Below are positions 5,727-6,709 of a DNA stretch of 6,709 bases, piece by piece. A program made the position numbers and the translations under genes. The DNA is from an uncultured Bacteroidales bacterium (lineage in GTDB: Bacteria > Bacteroidota > Bacteroidia > Bacteroidales > Bacteroidaceae): the NCBI GenBank assembly GCA_902768605.1, contig CACXLY010000103.1, forward strand, positions 1 through 6,709, in the 5' to 3' direction. The notes beneath the pieces are model-generated. The model had not been told where the DNA came from, made no database searches, and was given only the letters and a program-made list of their open reading frames with translations. Each line of letters starts with the position of its first letter. Position 1 is the stretch's first letter.

Positions 5727-5757
5727 TTTGTCGGCATTGAAACTTTTTGTACCTTTG
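5727..5757 (+). promoter_or_regulatory. Bacteroidota-type promoter for the small ORF and lipoprotein-like gene
   Basis: A -33 TTTG at 5727-5730 is followed by exactly 19 bases and the -7 box TACCTTTG at 5750-5757, then CAG. This is the best consensus match in the window. Transcription would start near 5763-5765, leaving about 90 bases to the small ORF or 240 bases to ATG 6006. Confidence 0.85.
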
Positions 5758-5853
5758 CAGAGGTAAAACGCTATAGATATTAGTACGCAAGCATTGGCAG
5801 GACTGACGCATCATACGTGACAGGCACCGTTGCTGCCGATTGTAGCTCCGCTG

Positions 5854-5982
5854 ATGGTTTTCGGCTTGGCGGCAAAGGCATTGGAACTTGTCCCGATGCT
5901 CATTTGGGGTGTGCTTATAGCTGTCGGGCTCTTCGTCCTCTGCAAAGCGGCTCGGTATCTGACAAAACAGGAAATAGGATGA
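5854..5982 (+). CDS. Possible small hydrophobic membrane peptide
   Basis: An ATG-initiated frame of 42 residues lies between the strong promoter at 5727-5757 and the next gene. It reads as a single membrane segment (about 12-30, VPMLIWGVLIAVGLFVLC) followed by a basic tail (KAARYLTK). The same frame is open and still protein-like (PLLPIVAPL) back to a TGA at 5818-5820. Upstream of that TGA it is open again to 5767, reading ISTQALAGLTHHT. So it could be an intact small protein starting at ATG 5854 or TTG 5830, or a longer gene of about 70 codons broken by one stop. The competing frame 5817-5999 has no such character. The stop TGA overlaps an ATG (ATGA at 5979-5982). I do not recognise the family. 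Confidence 0.42.
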   Translation: MVFGLAAKALELVPMLIWGVLIAVGLFVLCKAARYLTKQEIG

Positions 5983-6005
5983 CAAAGAAAAAAAACTGAC
6001 CAGCA

Positions 6006-6581
6006 ATGACAAAGATTATTATCACTGTTATAGTGCTTCTCCTCATCTTTACAGGATGCCGTTATGCCAAAGCCAGAAGACAGTCCCGGGTAACGACCAT
6101 GAACCAGCTCCTTGCAGATGCTGTGCCGACGGGAAAGCGCATTATAAGGCTCACCAAAATGAGCGAAGAGGAAATAAAAACAACCGTTGATGGTTTTATA
6201 GCCACCTATTCGCAAGGAGGAGGCACTATAGAGCGCCCGGCTATCGAAAAGGCTGACAGTTGCTGTACTTTGACCTTCAAGGAAGGACTTGCTTACGACC
6301 TGTTCTGCTATTGGGTCAACTATCTGACCTATTCAGACAGGAACAAACGCCATAATGAAGACGTAACAGGCTGGTTTGAAGTCCCTGTCCAGGCCAAAGG
6401 TGCATGGGAATCTTTTGCAGGCCAGCAACTGATGTTCTTCGTGCCAGCCACAGACACAGAATTTGACAACGTTTCCATCATGAAAGCCGACGGAACCTGT
6501 TTTAAGCAGGTGTTCTCTGGTAATGCTCCCCTAATCCCCCAAGAAGACAAACAGAGAAAGTACACAGCTTGTCCCTTTTGA
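6006..6581 (+). CDS. Unrecognised lipoprotein-like or membrane-anchored protein
   Basis: The product has 191 residues. The N-terminus is a hydrophobic segment (IIITVIVLLLIFTG) followed by C18, resembling a lipoprotein signal. The -3 residue is F where L/V/I is usual, so lipidation is uncertain and a plain membrane anchor is possible. The rest looks like a folded soluble domain: MSEEEIKTTVDGFIATYSQ (52-70), a CC pair at 86-87, an aromatic stretch AYDLFCYWVNYLTY (96-109), and GWFEVPVQAKGAWESF (122-137). I recognise no family. ATG 6006 follows an A-rich stretch without an SD site. Codon use is more A/T-rich than in the frd genes to the left. It is probably expressed from the promoter at 5727-5757 together with the small hydrophobic ORF 24 bases upstream. 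Confidence 0.7.
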   Translation: MTKIIITVIVLLLIFTGCRYAKARRQSRVTTMNQLLADAVPTGKRIIRLTKMSEEEIKTTVDGFIATYSQGGGTIERPAIEKADSCCTLTFKEGLAYDLFCYWVNYLTYSDRNKRHNEDVTGWFEVPVQAKGAWESFAGQQLMFFVPATDTEFDNVSIMKADGTCFKQVFSGNAPLIPQEDKQRKYTACPF

Positions 6582-6605
6582 TAACCGCCAACCATACACG
6601 AGTAG

Positions 6606-6709
6606 TTAGCCGACCTTCGGTTCAGCCTTCATCTTCCCCCGACTAAGCTCTTTCACCCATCCGAAAAGCGTGCCAACTGCTATATCATTACCAAACATTT
6701 TGGAATTAT
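6606..6709 (-). CDS. Possible C-terminal end of a minus-strand gene (partial) or a 30-residue ORF
   Basis: On the minus strand a frame is open from the window edge to TAA at 6608-6606. With an ATG at 6698 it would encode 30 residues, including FGNDIAVGTLFGWVKELSRGKMK, which has ordinary protein-like composition. It may continue beyond the window as a real gene convergent with the gene ending at 6581. No family is recognisable and no terminator is evident in the 24-base gap between the stops. Confidence 0.35.
   Translation of the reverse strand, partial: NSKMFGNDIAVGTLFGWVKELSRGKMKAEPKVG

Noticed and set aside
5817..5999. 60-residue frame starting at GTG 5817
   Set aside because: Its translation is cysteine/glycine/serine-rich with no recognisable character, while the overlapping frame ending at 5982 gives a coherent membrane segment.
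5662..6215. Minus-strand frames opposite the small ORF and the start of the 191-residue gene
   Set aside because: Composition is shadow-like and no minus-strand promoter is in place, whereas the plus strand has a strong promoter.
3177..6600. AACCATACACG present at both 3177-3187 and 6590-6600, shortly after stop codons
   Set aside because: An 11-base match with no flanking similarity and no associated structure; most likely chance.

Overview
The window looks like chromosomal DNA from a Bacteroidales bacterium, probably Prevotella-like. Four independent promoters carry the Bacteroidota -7 box TAnnTTTG, three of them with a good TTG/TTTG -33 box about 19 bases upstream. Shine-Dalgarno sites are mostly absent, start codons follow A/T-rich leaders, and the first operon is the quinol:fumarate reductase/succinate dehydrogenase typical of this group. 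The genus is an inference from style, not from a marker gene.

Layout, left to right. (1) 1-880: the last codons of the flavoprotein subunit (frdA/sdhA), the complete iron-sulfur subunit (frdB/sdhB) and a strong terminator. (2) 925-1728: an orphan phosphoribosyltransferase-fold protein with a clear PRPP-binding loop and a helical insert, also closed by a strong terminator. (3) 1896-2482: a promoter and a small secreted protein built from DKNYY-type repeats. (4) 2543-3163: a promoter and a left-handed beta-helix (hexapeptide) acyltransferase. A perfect 11-bp hairpin then separates the plus-strand genes from a minus-strand block.

(5) 5582-3284, minus strand: one promoter followed by three co-oriented genes. 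They are a membrane-anchored coiled-coil protein with a LuxR/GerE-like C-terminal helix-turn-helix, a short NfeD protein, and a QmcA/paraslipin SPFH protein. NfeD plus SPFH is a known partnership in membrane quality control and microdomain organisation. The tethered regulator-like protein upstream is the most interesting contextual feature, and the gaps in this block carry unusual short A/T-rich repeats.

(6) 5727-6581, plus strand and divergent from block 5: a very good promoter, a possible small hydrophobic peptide gene and an unrecognised lipoprotein-like or membrane-anchored 191-residue protein. (7) The right edge holds what may be the end of a minus-strand gene.

The left part is core metabolism and ordinary housekeeping or accessory single genes. 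No mobile element, CRISPR array, tRNA or rRNA was seen. No complete new system can be demonstrated. The best candidates for follow-up are the tethered-HTH/NfeD/SPFH operon, the TTTGCA motif cluster upstream of it, and the small membrane ORF with its lipoprotein neighbour.
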